Positions 9,213 to 18,883 are shown, numbered from the stretch's first letter. The stretch: 64,000 nucleotides of DNA from an uncultured bacterium (GCA_902462155.1 CABQAQ010000003.1:62001-126000); one strand, 5' to 3'. Numbers and translations are program-made. Notes: a model not told the origin generated them from the sequence alone.

Positions 9213-10086
9213 TAGAATAAAAAGTGACAAAGTCTTAGTAGGAAAATCTTATGTAATTAATGCAAATAGTAATTTTTCTCAAGAGATAAAGGATCAATAC
9301 ACGCGTATAATGGAAGGAGCGAAAGCCGAAGCTGAAAAGATTATTTTAGAATCTAGAGCTAAAGCGAAGTTAGAAGCTGATAATATAATCAATCAGGCAA
9401 ATGAGCTTTTAACTCAGGCAAATAGTAAATTTCAGGAAGCAGACAGGATTGTAAATGAATCAGTAGATAAAGCTCAAAGTGAGTATGATAATATTTTAAA
9501 TACAGCGAAAGAAGAAGGTTATAAAATAGGATTTGAAACCGGATATAAAGATGGTCAGTCTAATATTACAAAAGAGCTTGAGGATAAGATTACAAGTGTG
9601 AATGATTTTGCTAAGAGCAATTTTGAGTTAAAAAAGCGTATAATAAAGTCTGCACATTTAGATATAATAAATTTAGTTTTAGCTATTTCTAAAAAGATTT
9701 GTCAAGAGGCAATAGAAACAGATAAAAATATTTTAATAAATGTAATAAATAATTCTATAAATTCTTTAAATGATAGAGAAAATATAAAGATAATAGTAAA
9801 TCCGGTTATGTATAATAGGATTCTTGAAGTATCAGATAAAATGAAAGATATAATATTAAATTTAAAATCAATAGAAATACTGCAAGATAGAAATGTAGCC
9901 ACTGATGGAGTAATAGTAGAATCTTTAGATACACGTATAGATGGTACAGTTACATCTCAGATCGATGAGTTATCCTTTCGGCTTTTAACAGATTTACAGA
10001 TGACATCAGAGGATACATTAGTAAATGAAATAAAAGAAGATTATATAGAAGAAGATAAATCGACAGAAAATAATAATACGTTTTAG
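9205..10086 (+). CDS. fliH: Flagellar assembly protein FliH
   Basis: A 293-residue protein. Residues about 25-110 are a long Ala/Glu/Gln/Lys-rich coiled coil (YTRIMEGAKAEAEKIILE). The phrase EGYKIGFETGYKDGQ follows, then a C-terminal domain like V/A-ATPase subunit E (NLVLAISKKICQEAIETD, KIIVNPVMYNRILEV). FliH is the peripheral stalk that regulates and docks the ATPase FliI, encoded next. The start is a TTG overlapping the end of fliG; no independent ribosome binding site is needed if translation is coupled. Family identity rests on architecture and position rather than on a strict motif. Confidence 0.88.
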   Translation: MSNRIKSDKVLVGKSYVINANSNFSQEIKDQYTRIMEGAKAEAEKIILESRAKAKLEADNIINQANELLTQANSKFQEADRIVNESVDKAQSEYDNILNTAKEEGYKIGFETGYKDGQSNITKELEDKITSVNDFAKSNFELKKRIIKSAHLDIINLVLAISKKICQEAIETDKNILINVINNSINSLNDRENIKIIVNPVMYNRILEVSDKMKDIILNLKSIEILQDRNVATDGVIVESLDTRIDGTVTSQIDELSFRLLTDLQMTSEDTLVNEIKEDYIEEDKSTENNNTF

Positions 10087-10113
10087 AGAAATAAATGAGA
10101 ATATCTAATATTT

Positions 10114-11424
10114 ATGATAAATTTGCAAAGATATAAAGATCTAATTAATAGAACCCAGACATTAAGGTTTGTAGGAAAAGTAATAGAAATTGTAGGCTTA
10201 ATAATAGAAGCAGATGGTCCAAAATGTAGTATTGGAGATTTATGTTATATATATCTGGATAACGAAAATAAATTAGAAGCAGAAGTTGTAGGGTTTAAGG
10301 AATCCGGTATTTTGCTAATGCCTTTAGGAACAATGGATGGATTAAAGCCTGGTTCAATTGTTATAAATACAGGGTCATCTATGAAAATAAGGGTAGGAAA
10401 AGAATTAATCGGACGAGTTTTAGATGGTCTTGGGAATCCAATAGATAATTTGGGTATTATTAATTCTCAGACATTATATTCAACATTTGGGAAAGAGATA
10501 AATCCACTAAACAGGGAATTAATAAGGACTCCATTATCATTAGGATTAAGATCCGTAGATGGATTTATGACAATAGGCAGAGGTCAGCGTATAGGTATAT
10601 TTGCAGGTTCCGGAGTAGGAAAGAGTACGACATTAGCGATGATGGCAAAGAATACAGAAGCTGATTTAAATGTAATAGCATTGATAGGTGAAAGAGGAAG
10701 AGAAGTAAAAGAGTTTATAGAATCGACCTTAGGTGAAGAAGGTATGAAACGATCAATAGTTGTAGTAGCGACATCAGATCAACCATCGTTAGTAAAAATA
10801 AAAGCAGCATTTGTAGCAACAACAATAGCAGAGTATTTTAGAGATCTTGGAAAGAATGTACTATTTATGTTAGATAGTGTAACGCGAGTAGCAATGGCAC
10901 AAAGGGAAGTAGGTTTAGCAGTAGGCGAGCCACCTGCTACAAGAGGATATACACCATCTGTTTTTGCATTAATGCCAAAACTTTTAGAGCGATTGGGCAG
11001 TAATGAAAATGGTACAATTACGGGGCTTTACACAGTTTTAGTAGAAGGTGATGATTTTAATGAACCTATATCAGATACAGTAAGAAGTATTTTAGATGGT
11101 CATATAACATTATCACGTGATTTAGCACATAAAAATCATTATCCTGCGGTTGATATATTGCAAAGTGTATCAAGGGTTATGAATGAAGTTGTAAGTAAAG
11201 AGCATAGAGAATCTGCAGGTAAAATAAGGACTCTTTTGGCGGCGTATCGTAAGAATGAAGATTTAATAAATATAGGAGCTTATGTTAAAGGATCGGATCC
11301 GATTGTAGATAAAGCTATATTACTTATGTCTGAGATTAATGGATTTCTTTGCCAAGATATTGACGATAAAGCTGATTTTTCTTTAACTATAGATAAGCTA
11401 AATAATTTAGCTAAAAAAATTTAG
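10114..11424 (+). CDS. fliI: Flagellum-specific ATPase FliI
   Basis: A 436-residue homologue of F1-ATPase beta used by the flagellar export apparatus. Walker A is GSGVGKST (about 164-172), the catalytic region is IGERGREVKEFIE, and Walker B is VLFMLDSVTR. Further family phrases are GEPPATRGYTPSVFA, SILDGHITLSRDLA and HYPAVDIL. Last gene of the operon, 28 bases after fliH, then convergent with a minus-strand gene after 39 bases. Other export genes (fliM, fliN, flhA, flhB) are absent here and must lie elsewhere. Confidence 0.97.
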   Translation: MINLQRYKDLINRTQTLRFVGKVIEIVGLIIEADGPKCSIGDLCYIYLDNENKLEAEVVGFKESGILLMPLGTMDGLKPGSIVINTGSSMKIRVGKELIGRVLDGLGNPIDNLGIINSQTLYSTFGKEINPLNRELIRTPLSLGLRSVDGFMTIGRGQRIGIFAGSGVGKSTTLAMMAKNTEADLNVIALIGERGREVKEFIESTLGEEGMKRSIVVVATSDQPSLVKIKAAFVATTIAEYFRDLGKNVLFMLDSVTRVAMAQREVGLAVGEPPATRGYTPSVFALMPKLLERLGSNENGTITGLYTVLVEGDDFNEPISDTVRSILDGHITLSRDLAHKNHYPAVDILQSVSRVMNEVVSKEHRESAGKIRTLLAAYRKNEDLINIGAYVKGSDPIVDKAILLMSEINGFLCQDIDDKADFSLTIDKLNNLAKKI

Positions 11425-11463
11425 ATAAGATAATAAAAGAAATATTATGTGTGTATTATTAAT

Positions 11464-12306
11464 CTATAAAGATAAATAATATTCTTTAATCATTTTAGCA
11501 TCTGTTTCAATATTTGGGCTTTCACATACAATTACCCCTTGAACATCAAAATCTTTAAAAGCTTTTAACAGATCTTTATAATTCATATCAGACTCATTTA
11601 AGTTTACATGGAATTTTTCACCTTTTTGGTTATATTCTATTCCGGCAAGATGGGCATGAAAATTTTTTAAAGCAACATCTCCAAGTTCGCTGCCTATTTT
11701 TTCAAATATTTTAGCAAAGTCATCATAAGTATTATATCCTCCATTGCTTCTAGCGTGTAAATGAGAAAAATCTACACAAGGTAAAATTTTATTAAAAGTT
11801 TTAGATAATTTAATAATTTCATCAAGATCCCCCCACTGAGTAGGTTTACCTGTTGTTTCAGGTCTTATCCAGATATTTAGGTCCTCTTTATTAGCAGTAT
11901 CTATAATTTGTGATATTGATTGTTCAACTTGGTTGTATACTTTTAATTTATCTTGCCCAAGATAAAAAGCTGCGTGAAAAGTGATACTAAAGGCATTTAC
12001 TTTTACACCTATTCTTGCGGTATCTAGTATTCTTTTTATACTGGATTCTATTTTTTCTGGTTCTTTAGCATTTAGATTTATATAAAATGGGGCGTGGGCT
12101 GTTAATATTAAATTTTTTTCTTTTGATAATTTAGCAACTAAATTTTGAGTATCTTCTTTAATTTTTATACCATGCACAAATTCAAGTTCTAATCCATCAA
12201 GATTAAGTGATTCTAATACCTCAAAAGCCTTTTGATATCCAGGATCTAATGCAATTAAAGGTTTACCGGCTGTAAGGAAATTTAATTTTTTGTTTTTAAT
12301 ATCCAA
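11464..12306 (-). CDS. AP endonuclease family 2 / endonuclease IV-like TIM-barrel protein
   Basis: A 280-residue TIM-barrel protein with the metal-ligand pattern of endonuclease IV: LTAHAPFYINL, ITFHAAFYLG, a Glu in IRPETTGKPTQWGDLDEI, and CVDFSHLHAR (about 176-185). Late motifs are FHAHLAGIEY and VIVCESPNIETD. In known members these His/Glu/Asp residues bind three zinc ions and cut DNA at abasic sites. The divergent archaeal-type form is also seen in sugar isomerases, so deoxyribonuclease IV activity is likely but not proven. Its start overlaps the end of the formyltransferase gene by 11 bases, so the two are co-transcribed. Confidence 0.75.
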   Translation of the reverse strand: MDIKNKKLNFLTAGKPLIALDPGYQKAFEVLESLNLDGLELEFVHGIKIKEDTQNLVAKLSKEKNLILTAHAPFYINLNAKEPEKIESSIKRILDTARIGVKVNAFSITFHAAFYLGQDKLKVYNQVEQSISQIIDTANKEDLNIWIRPETTGKPTQWGDLDEIIKLSKTFNKILPCVDFSHLHARSNGGYNTYDDFAKIFEKIGSELGDVALKNFHAHLAGIEYNQKGEKFHVNLNESDMNYKDLLKAFKDFDVQGVIVCESPNIETDAKMIKEYYLSL

Positions 12307-13240
12307 ATCGTTCTCCTTTTTTTGGATTTATGTATCTGATAAAATCTAATGCATCGCCTATAAAATAAGAACCAACCTGTAATGTTTTTATATAAACAAT
12401 TCCATCCAAAGCAGCTACTCCTATATGATTGTCAAGTTCGCATATTGTTCCCGGAGTATATTTTACCTTTTTACTTTTTACATAGGCACTATGTATTTTA
12501 ACACCTACAGACTTATAATATGTTATTGCTCCTATGAATGGATTTAATGCTCTTATAAATCTTTCAATATAATTTACATCATTATTCCAATTTATTATGT
12601 TTTCACCTTTTATATCACGTATGTTTGGGGCATAAATATATTCGCCTTCTGCTTGAGGTGTTGAATCTAATTTTGAATCTTGTTCATATTTTTTCAATGT
12701 TTCTATTAGCATATCAGTACCTAAAAAGCTTAATTTATTAAATAAAGTTCCCATAGTTTCGAACTTTTCTATAGGAATAGAATATTGAGAAATTATATTA
12801 CCTGTATCAAATTTTTCGTCCATAAAATGTAATGTAACACCGGTTTCTTTCTCATTATTTATTATTACATGTGAATATGGATTTCCGCCTCTATATTGAG
12901 GTAACAATGCCGGATGACAGTTAATAAATCCATCTTTTGTTTTATTTAAAAGATCTTTTGGTAACAGTTTATTATATGAACATACAATTCCTATATCAGC
13001 ATTAAGTGATTCTATTTTATTTAAAAATTCAATTTCATTTAATGAATTATTATATTCTATAAGCTTATATCCGTAGTCTTTTGTTATATCGCACATGATA
13101 TTATATGTCGGATCTGATTTATGAGGTGGAACAACTCCTACAATATTAACTTTATGTTCATTTAGCTTGGATAGTGCAATTATTGCAAAATCCGGCATGC
13201 CTATAAATAGAATTCTTTTTTTAAATAAATTTTCCTGCAT
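12296..13240 (-). CDS. Formyltransferase-domain protein (Fmt/ArnA-N type)
   Basis: A 314-residue protein with an N10-formyltetrahydrofolate-dependent formyltransferase domain. It has a Rossmann start (ILFIGMPDFAIIAL), the catalytic Asn-x-His in NCHPALLPQYRGGNPYSHV (about 107-125) and the catalytic Asp in MDEKFDTGNIISQ. A C-terminal OB-like domain follows. The HPALLPQYRGG form, TGVTLHFMD and the general layout match sugar formyltransferases such as ArnA-N at least as well as methionyl-tRNA formyltransferase. The acceptor is therefore uncertain. It overlaps the AP-endonuclease-like gene (11 bases) and crcB (20 bases). It could be the only Fmt of this genome or a paralogue used on nucleotide sugars. 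Confidence 0.75.
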   Translation of the reverse strand: MQENLFKKRILFIGMPDFAIIALSKLNEHKVNIVGVVPPHKSDPTYNIMCDITKDYGYKLIEYNNSLNEIEFLNKIESLNADIGIVCSYNKLLPKDLLNKTKDGFINCHPALLPQYRGGNPYSHVIINNEKETGVTLHFMDEKFDTGNIISQYSIPIEKFETMGTLFNKLSFLGTDMLIETLKKYEQDSKLDSTPQAEGEYIYAPNIRDIKGENIINWNNDVNYIERFIRALNPFIGAITYYKSVGVKIHSAYVKSKKVKYTPGTICELDNHIGVAALDGIVYIKTLQVGSYFIGDALDFIRYINPKKGERFGY

Positions 13241-13601
13241 TATACCCTACCCATAATAAAATAATTGACAAACAAATGCTTAATAATAAATATAATAAAG
13301 CAGAAATATATTGATCAGACTTAATAAGTTCAAAGATATTTAGAGAAAATGTACTGAATGTTGTTAAACCTCCACAGAGTCCGGTTGTAAGCATTAATTT
13401 AAAGTTTTCTTGTATATTCTCGATTTTAAATAGAAATAAACTTATAAATAATCCAATTAAAAAACTACCTATTATATTTACAATAAAAGTACCATAAGGA
13501 AATATTTGGGTTGGAAAAATTGATTTGAAGCTAAGATCAATAATATATCTTAAAATACTTCCGAATCCACCACCTATAAATATTGATATTATATTTAACA
13601 T
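13221..13601 (-). CDS. crcB: Fluoride channel FluC (CrcB)
   Basis: A 126-residue, four-helix membrane protein. Diagnostic motifs are GGFGSILRY near the N-terminus, YGTFIVNIIGSFLIG in helix 2, and TTGLCGGLTTFSTFS in helix 3. The last holds the pore phenylalanines and central Na+ site known from Fluc channels. It exports fluoride as a dual-topology dimer. It heads the three-gene overlapping minus-strand unit. No fluoride riboswitch was recognised upstream. Confidence 0.93.
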   Translation of the reverse strand: MLNIISIFIGGGFGSILRYIIDLSFKSIFPTQIFPYGTFIVNIIGSFLIGLFISLFLFKIENIQENFKLMLTTGLCGGLTTFSTFSLNIFELIKSDQYISALLYLLLSICLSIILLWVGYNAGKFI

Positions 13602-13853
13602 AAACTTTATTTTAGCTTAATTATCTTTATTTTTCAATCGGAGCTTAATTTTAAATTTATTTTATAGTTCTAAAATGTATTAAGTTTAGCATTATAGTGT
13701 TTTATTTTTAATATTAATTGTTATAATCCGTTATTTATATTAGGTAATTCTAATAAATTAGGATATAATATAATTATAAATATATTAAGATATAGCTATT
13801 GATAAAAATTTTAATTATTTAATAACTTGGGAAATAAAAGGAGAATAAGAAAA

Positions 13854-15065
13854 GTGGCTCGAGGAGTCTATGTAAATTCATATAAGAAGCATAATCTTTT
13901 GAATAAAAAAACTACTGTCAGTAATAGGACTTTTCATCAATCTGGTAGATCTCAAAAAAATTTACAATTTGTTGATTTTAATAAAAAATTACATAATGAT
14001 AAGAAAAAGAATAAAAAGAATAATAATATATTTTTAGATTTTTATTCTTTTTTAATTTCTTTTTGTTTTATATTATTATTTTTATTATATGTAGTTCCAT
14101 ATTCTTTTAAAAGTATTACGAAACCTATTTTTCTATCTATATTTTCGCAACCTTTAGCTGTAGATTATTATGACATTTATTATCCTACGTTACATTATCT
14201 TCATAATAATTATTTTTTAGATCAGCATTTATTTTTGCCAAAGGCTAGTAAACAAGCAAAAATGAGTCCGTTGTTTTTTTCTCAAGAGATGCTTGAACTT
14301 AAATCCCAGTTAAATAATGTAATTGCACAATATCCTCAATTAGATGCCTCTGTATTTGTATGGGATTTTCAAAATAGTAAGTATGTAGATATTAATGGTG
14401 ATAAAATTTACCCAACGGCAAGTATAATTAAATTACCTATTTTGATCCAATTATTCAAATCAATAGAAATGGGGCAAGTAAGCTTAAATGATAAAATGGC
14501 TTTAACTGATTATTACCGTGCAGAAGGATCAGGATCTTTACAGTTTCAAAGAAGTGATAGAGAATATACTTTAGATTATTTAGCCAGAATTATGATTACA
14601 GAATCTGATAATTCAGCTACAAATATGATTATGTCAAATATTGGAGGAAAGCTTGATATAAATAGGGCTGTAAGACAGTGGGGATTACAGAAAACTTATG
14701 TTCATAATTGGTTACCTGATCTTGGAGGACAGAATGTTTCTACTACTAAAGAATTAGCTACTATTTTGTTTAATATTGATAATGCTTCTTTCTTGTCTTT
14801 AAATTCTCACGAAAAAATAATAGATTATATGTCGCATGTAAAAAATAATAGATTAATAGCAGCAGGTTTAGGTCCAAATGCTCTTATAGCTCATAAAACA
14901 GGCGATATAGGTTCTTGTTTAGGCGATGCGGGTATTGTTTATTTACCGGATGGTAGACGTTATATTATTGCGATGATGGTTAAAAGACCTCATAATTCTT
15001 TTGCTGCTAAAGAGCTTATTATTCAATCTTCTAAAATTGTTTATAACTTTATGATTAACTCCTGA
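13854..15065 (+). CDS. Membrane-anchored class A beta-lactamase-like serine hydrolase
   Basis: A 403-residue protein with a basic N-terminus, a single membrane helix (about 61-82) and an external serine-hydrolase domain. Penicillin-recognising motifs are present: SxxK as TASIIKLPI (Ser190, Lys193), SDN as ESDNSATN (251-253) and KTG as AHKTGDIG (348-350). The omega-loop ExxLN carrying the class A general base Glu166 is not evident; its place holds NWLPDLGGQNVSTTKEL. The protein may therefore be a peptidoglycan-active hydrolase or regulator rather than a real beta-lactamase. A TTG at 13827 is possible, but AGGAG at 13839-13843 fits the GTG at 13854. Synonymous positions are T-rich here, unlike the flagellar genes. 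Confidence 0.8.
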   Translation: MARGVYVNSYKKHNLLNKKTTVSNRTFHQSGRSQKNLQFVDFNKKLHNDKKKNKKNNNIFLDFYSFLISFCFILLFLLYVVPYSFKSITKPIFLSIFSQPLAVDYYDIYYPTLHYLHNNYFLDQHLFLPKASKQAKMSPLFFSQEMLELKSQLNNVIAQYPQLDASVFVWDFQNSKYVDINGDKIYPTASIIKLPILIQLFKSIEMGQVSLNDKMALTDYYRAEGSGSLQFQRSDREYTLDYLARIMITESDNSATNMIMSNIGGKLDINRAVRQWGLQKTYVHNWLPDLGGQNVSTTKELATILFNIDNASFLSLNSHEKIIDYMSHVKNNRLIAAGLGPNALIAHKTGDIGSCLGDAGIVYLPDGRRYIIAMMVKRPHNSFAAKELIIQSSKIVYNFMINS

Positions 15066-15298
15066 TTATAAAGTTACAATATATTTAATTATAATTTTTT
15101 ACTTTTAACTTTTATAAAAATGCATATTGCAAAAATTTTTTACGATCTGTTTTTTTAAATAACATTAAACTACACTACACTTGGACTTGCTCTTTCTGTT
15201 TAGTTTATATCCAGTTTGACCCCAATATTTGGTATAATTATATTTTAAGCTGAATTATATTGATTCTGTAATCATAATTTTGGCTAAATAATCTGTGA

Positions 15299-16489
15299 TT
15301 ATTTTTTATCTGCACAAGCTTTAATAATGACTTCATCAGGTAACGATCTTACTAAAACAGAAAAAATACAAGGTATTAAGCTTAAAATTATTAGCAAATA
15401 AGGAATAGTAATTTTCTCAGCAAAGTATCCTATAACAGGTAAAAATAAACCAATAGTACCAAAACTAAATCCCCCTATCAGGCCTGCTATTGTACTTTTA
15501 TACTCAGGCATTATTTTTTGAGCTAGAGTCATATTTATAGGTGTGGATAACATAATAAAGAATCCTATAATTAAAAAGCAGATAATTGATATTATAGGGT
15601 AATTTAAATATGAAAGAACAAATAGAACAGTAAAAGGGAATGGAACTATTAATGATAAAGCAATGGTTCTTTTAGTATTTAACAGGTTCTCTATCTTTGA
15701 ACTTAGCATAGTACCAATACAACCGATTGTTAAAAATAAGAAGATAATAAATCCTATTTTTGAAGCAGGAAGTCCTAAATCTTTCCATAAAAAAGGCAAT
15801 AGAACAAGGAATGTTACTTGAATAAGTGCCTTAATTATAGATAGTAACACTAAAGTACGAGTAGAATTACATCTGAAGATATCTTTAATAGTGGATATAA
15901 ATTTATGATCGGATTTGATTTTTTTATTTATTTTTACTTTTGGAACAAAAGCAAATAAACTTAAAGCCATAATAATTCCTATAATAGAAGTAAAAGGTAA
16001 GGCTTTAAGCGAAATAAAATCGCAGATAGAACTTGATATAATAGGTCCTAAAGCAAATCCTAAAGTACCACAGGTAAGATAAATGCTCATTTTTTTAGTC
16101 AAGCGTTTTTTAAAAGTGAAATAATTTGTTAACCCACTAGCCTGAGGATGGAAAAAGCTAACCCCCATACTACCGAAGATTACACATATAGCTAAAGCAA
16201 ATACATTTGGAGCAATAGTTGTAGAGGATAAAAAGATAGAAGCTAAAATCAAGCCCCAGAATAAAAAGAATCTACGTTTCCATTTATCAGCAATATAACC
16301 AAAAAGCGGTTGTGTTATTGATGAAGTGATTTGGCTTATACTTATAATTGAAGTAGCAATAGCTAAAGAAATGCCTAAATTAGCGGCAATAAACGGTAAA
16401 ATTGGATTTAAAAATCCACTATACATATCAATAATAAAATGACCGGAACTAATCCATTTAAGAGCTTTATTTCTAGTAGGTTTTAACAT
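15299..16489 (-). CDS. MFS transporter, fosmidomycin-resistance (Fsr)-like
   Basis: A 396-residue protein with about 12 hydrophobic segments. The N-terminus (SGHFIIDMYSGFLNPILPFIA), the loop QPLFGYIADKWKRR and the helix 4-5 stretch VSFFHPQASGLTNYF resemble fosmidomycin-resistance efflux proteins. These proteins export small molecules by proton antiport; the substrate is unknown here. It is the last gene of the lipoprotein-lgt-purH-MFS unit, 3 bases after the purH stop codon. Confidence 0.85.
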   Translation of the reverse strand: MLKPTRNKALKWISSGHFIIDMYSGFLNPILPFIAANLGISLAIATSIISISQITSSITQPLFGYIADKWKRRFFLFWGLILASIFLSSTTIAPNVFALAICVIFGSMGVSFFHPQASGLTNYFTFKKRLTKKMSIYLTCGTLGFALGPIISSSICDFISLKALPFTSIIGIIMALSLFAFVPKVKINKKIKSDHKFISTIKDIFRCNSTRTLVLLSIIKALIQVTFLVLLPFLWKDLGLPASKIGFIIFLFLTIGCIGTMLSSKIENLLNTKRTIALSLIVPFPFTVLFVLSYLNYPIISIICFLIIGFFIMLSTPINMTLAQKIMPEYKSTIAGLIGGFSFGTIGLFLPVIGYFAEKITIPYLLIILSLIPCIFSVLVRSLPDEVIIKACADKK

Positions 16490-16492
16490 AAT

Positions 16493-18028
16493 TTAGTGCC
16501 TAAAATGCCTTATACTTGTAGTAACCATAGTTATAGAATACTTATCAGCAGTATCAATAACGTCTTTATCTTTAATGCTTCCACCCGGTTGAATAATACC
16601 ACGTATTCTATTTTGTGCGGCAGCTTCTATATTGTCAATAGCAGGGAAAAATCCATCAGAGGCCAAAACTGCATCTTTAGCTTGATCACACGCTTTATTT
16701 AAAGCTATTTCTACAGCCTCTATACGACTTGTTTGACCACCTGAAATCCCTAAAGTCTTAAAATCTTTTGCTATAACTATTGCATTTGATTTTACATGTT
16801 TTGCAACTTTCCACGCAAAAATCATATCTTCTATCATTGTTTCATCTGCTTTTTGCTTTGTTACAATCTTAAATGTTTCTTTATTAAGATCTTTATTGTC
16901 TATGTCTTGAACTAAAATACCAAAAGGTGTAACTTTTATTTCTTTGTTTATTATTTTCTTGTAACTTTCTAAAGGAGTATTAAGTTTTATAAGTCTAAGA
17001 TTCTTTTTCGTTTTTAGTATATCTAAAGCATCTTGAGTAAAGTCAGGTGCAATAACTACTTCAAGAAAAATAGATACTAAATTCTTAGCTAAAGTTTTAT
17101 CTATAGTTCTTGATAAAGCAACGATACCTCCAAATGCACTTATAGGATCACAGTCAAGTGCTTTTAAATATGCCTCATTTATATCTTTCCCCAATGCTAC
17201 TCCACAAGGAGTGTTATGCTTTACTATTGCACAAGAGGCTACATCATAAAATTCACTTATTATATTTAAAGCTGATGTCATATCAAGATAGTTGTTATAA
17301 GAAAGTTCTTTACCATTTAATATTTCATAACTGATTTGATTTTCTATTTCATATAAACTACTTTTTTGATGCGGATTTTCTCCATATCTTAACTCTTTTA
17401 TTTTTCTTGTGTTTATAGATAGATAATGATCTATATTATTAATCTGTTGAAATTTTTTAAGAATTATAGAATCATATTCAGACGTTAATTTAAAAGCAGC
17501 TAATGAAAAATCTTTTCTGGTTTGATCTGTTATTTCAGAAAATTGTTTAAGTTCATCTAGTATAACTTCATATTGAGATATATCAGAAACAACGGTTATA
17601 TTTTTATAATTTTTAGCAGCAGCTCTTAAAATAGCGACACCACCTATATCTATATTTTTAACTAAGATGTCTTCATCATCTGTACTAAGGGAAACTTTTT
17701 CAAAAGGATAAAGGTTAACTATTACCATATTAAACGGTTTTATATTAAAGTGTTTCAAGTCTGCTAGGTCTGTTGAAATTGTAGGGTCAGCTAAAATAGC
17801 TGCGTGTATTTTCGGATGTAATGTTTTAACTTTTCCATCTAATAGCTGATTAAATTCTGTAATATCTTCTGATTTTATTATATTTTTGATATTATTTTCT
17901 TCTAAAAATTTATAAGTATTACCTGTAGCAACTATTTCGTAATCATAATTACTTGTTAATTTTTCTGCCAGTTCTTTTAATCCGGTTTTATCAGAAACAC
18001 TTATTAATACTCTTTTTTTTTCCGTCAT
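16493..18028 (-). CDS. purH: Bifunctional AICAR transformylase / IMP cyclohydrolase PurH
   Basis: A 511-residue enzyme for the last two steps of de novo IMP synthesis. The N-terminal cyclohydrolase domain (about 1-195) begins RVLISVSDKTGLKELAEKL and contains KTLHPKIHAAIL and VNLYPFEK. The transformylase domain contains LRYGENPHQKS, the catalytic Lys-His pair in IVKHNTPCGVALG, DPISAFGGIVAL and the C-terminal RHFRH signature. Length is normal. Its start overlaps the lgt stop by 4 bases (ATGA), indicating translational coupling. Confidence 0.97.
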   Translation of the reverse strand: MTEKKRVLISVSDKTGLKELAEKLTSNYDYEIVATGNTYKFLEENNIKNIIKSEDITEFNQLLDGKVKTLHPKIHAAILADPTISTDLADLKHFNIKPFNMVIVNLYPFEKVSLSTDDEDILVKNIDIGGVAILRAAAKNYKNITVVSDISQYEVILDELKQFSEITDQTRKDFSLAAFKLTSEYDSIILKKFQQINNIDHYLSINTRKIKELRYGENPHQKSSLYEIENQISYEILNGKELSYNNYLDMTSALNIISEFYDVASCAIVKHNTPCGVALGKDINEAYLKALDCDPISAFGGIVALSRTIDKTLAKNLVSIFLEVVIAPDFTQDALDILKTKKNLRLIKLNTPLESYKKIINKEIKVTPFGILVQDIDNKDLNKETFKIVTKQKADETMIEDMIFAWKVAKHVKSNAIVIAKDFKTLGISGGQTSRIEAVEIALNKACDQAKDAVLASDGFFPAIDNIEAAAQNRIRGIIQPGGSIKDKDVIDTADKYSITMVTTSIRHFRH

Positions 18029-18879
18029 ATTTTTGCTTCTTTCTTATTTACAATATGATTATATTTTTTATTAAGTTGGATAATAAATATAAAACTTATA
18101 ACTATTAATATTATACTTACTAAAACCGCAATTGGTACACCAAAGAAATTTTTAATACTATCTATTCTGATAAATTCTATGAATATTCTGCCAATAGAGT
18201 AAAGAATGAGATATGAAAAGAACACAAGGCCATATCCATCGGAAGAATTATTTTTAAGTATATGATATTTATTTTCAACTATTTTACGTAAGATATTAAA
18301 AATAAATAAAAATACAATAATATTCCATATAGACTCATATAAAAATGTAGGGTGAAAGAATTCTATGTCAATAAATTCAATAGGTCTATTGGTGATCGGA
18401 ACAAATAATTTCCAAGGTATTTTAGTACAGATAGGTAAGCCAAATGCTTCAGAATTAAAATAATTTCCCCATCTTCCTATTGCTTGGCCGATTAAAAGTC
18501 CATAGGCAAATATATCGCAATATGGTAAAATTTCTTCTTTTTTATATTTAAGGTATATGATTCCACTTAATAATCCACCTATTATTGCACCGTGAATAGA
18601 TAAGCCGCCATGCCATATTGCAAAAATTTCACTTAAATTTTTTATATAATAAGGTAAATCAAGTAATATATAATAGAGTCTTCCACCTATTAATCCAAAT
18701 ATTACTGTAATTGGAACAAGATCACTTAAAATATTTTTTGATATTTTAGGGTAATATTTTTTTGCTATAATTTCCATGGTAATAAAGCCTATAAATATAG
18801 CAAAAGCCATGATTATTCCATAATAATAAATATTGAAATTTAAAAATGATATGAATATTTCGCTCTTTGGCGGATACAT
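18025..18879 (-). CDS. lgt: Prolipoprotein diacylglyceryl transferase
   Basis: A 284-residue membrane enzyme that attaches diacylglycerol to the lipobox cysteine of prolipoproteins. Seven or so hydrophobic segments are visible. Motifs are WHGGLSIHGAIIGG (about 88-101) and the Lgt signature GRWGNYFNSEAFGLP with the essential Arg and Asn residues. It lies 4 bases after a lipoprotein gene and overlaps purH, so one of its own substrates is encoded in the same operon. Confidence 0.95.
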   Translation of the reverse strand: MYPPKSEIFISFLNFNIYYYGIIMAFAIFIGFITMEIIAKKYYPKISKNILSDLVPITVIFGLIGGRLYYILLDLPYYIKNLSEIFAIWHGGLSIHGAIIGGLLSGIIYLKYKKEEILPYCDIFAYGLLIGQAIGRWGNYFNSEAFGLPICTKIPWKLFVPITNRPIEFIDIEFFHPTFLYESIWNIIVFLFIFNILRKIVENKYHILKNNSSDGYGLVFFSYLILYSIGRIFIEFIRIDSIKNFFGVPIAVLVSIILIVISFIFIIQLNKKYNHIVNKKEAKI

Positions 18880-18883
18880 AAGC

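Noticed and set aside
13602..13826. Fluoride riboswitch before crcB
   Set aside because: No conserved fluoride aptamer core was seen upstream of the gene; the region is plain AT-rich sequence.
15284..15306. Hairpin AATAATC/GATTATT with T run at the end of the MFS gene
   Set aside because: Only seven weak A/T pairs, oriented for a plus transcript and overlapping the stop codon; too weak to list as a terminator.
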